A program made the translations under genes and the position numbers. The notes beneath the pieces are model-generated. The model searched no databases, was not told where the DNA came from, and saw nothing but the letters and a program-made list of their open reading frames with translations. This document shows positions 13,242 to 13,330 of a stretch of DNA of 13,330 nucleotides, one piece after another. Every line of letters begins with the position of its first letter. The stretch's first letter is position 1. The DNA is taken from positions 1 to 13,330 of the forward strand of contig CAZLZZ010000088.1 in the NCBI GenBank assembly GCA_964564165.1, written 5' to 3'. The DNA is from NORP309 sp964564165 (lineage in GTDB: Bacteria > Pseudomonadota > Gammaproteobacteria > Xanthomonadales > Marinicellaceae).

Positions 13242-13330
13242 ATGATGATCAAACTAAAAAACATGTATAAAAAAGACCAACAAAATATTGATTCACTTTC
13301 GCAAGAGCAATTCCGTGTAACACAGCAAAA
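13242..13330 (+). CDS. msrB: Peptide-methionine (R)-S-oxide reductase, N-terminal part, runs off the window
   Basis: The frame from the ATG at 13242 reads through MYKKDQQNIDSLSQEQFRVTQQ to the window edge. LSxEQ(F/Y)RVTQ is the characteristic N-terminal segment of MsrB, the enzyme that reduces methionine-R-sulfoxide in proteins using a catalytic Cys/Sec and usually a Zn site. Both of those lie beyond the window. Starts at 13242, 13245 or 13263 are possible; the last (MYKKD) gives the most typical N-terminus. No strong Shine-Dalgarno site is visible. The gene begins only 7-28 nt after the tRNA fragment's CCA, so it depends on a promoter further left, such as the candidate at 13029-13056. Confidence 0.7.
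   Translation, partial: MMIKLKNMYKKDQQNIDSLSQEQFRVTQQ

Overview
The window is an AT-rich bacterial segment that looks like a gammaproteobacterial chromosome. The evidence is a standard adjacent ispD-ispF pair, an M23 endopeptidase, an MsrB start and a GNAT acetyltransferase with gammaproteobacterial-type sequences. Several exported proteins of unknown family and a secreted hydrolase with a repeated Trp-rich C-terminal module would fit a Marinicella-like marine lineage, but that genus is a guess from overall impression, not something the sequence proves.

Layout. Positions 1-4949 are all on the minus strand. They hold the N-terminal part of an exported alpha/beta-hydrolase (running off the left edge), a GNAT acetyltransferase, a small exported protein, a large flavin/iron-sulfur amine dehydrogenase of the trimethylamine/dimethylamine/histamine dehydrogenase family, and a 447-residue exported protein of unknown function. 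The dehydrogenase, the small exported protein and the acetyltransferase are tightly packed (28-nt gap, then a 4-nt ATGA overlap) and probably share a transcript. A 274-nt divergent gap with a strong hairpin separates these from a plus-strand block: a second unknown exported protein (391 residues), ispD and ispF overlapping at their junction (methylerythritol-phosphate isoprenoid pathway), a secreted serine-hydrolase fusion, and an exported M23 peptidase. A 15-bp perfect inverted repeat lies after the peptidase, where it converges with two minus-strand Sel1-repeat paralogues. The left paralogue keeps its signal peptide and Shine-Dalgarno site; the right one has lost both.

The right end (about 12225-13234) is the odd part. 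It has no intact gene. It contains short coding-like fragments, among them an N-terminal piece resembling Fic/DOC-type proteins that is interrupted at an A7 run. It ends in the 3' half of a tRNA gene, from the anticodon loop (CCT, so tRNA-Arg) to the CCA end. No matching 5' half is visible, so this looks like the attachment-site scar of an integrated or lost mobile element. Seven bases later an msrB reading frame begins and runs off the right edge.

Other structure includes a three-copy dispersed repeat (core TATATCGG) found just after two gene stops and in the degenerate region, a tandem 15-bp repeat immediately before the serine hydrolase start, helically spaced CGCAGAG repeats upstream of the dehydrogenase, and several genes whose -10 hexamer sits only 5-7 nt before the ATG, which suggests leaderless transcripts. 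No complete new multi-gene system is demonstrable here. The best leads are the tRNA scar, the dispersed repeat and the unusual substrate pocket of the amine dehydrogenase.
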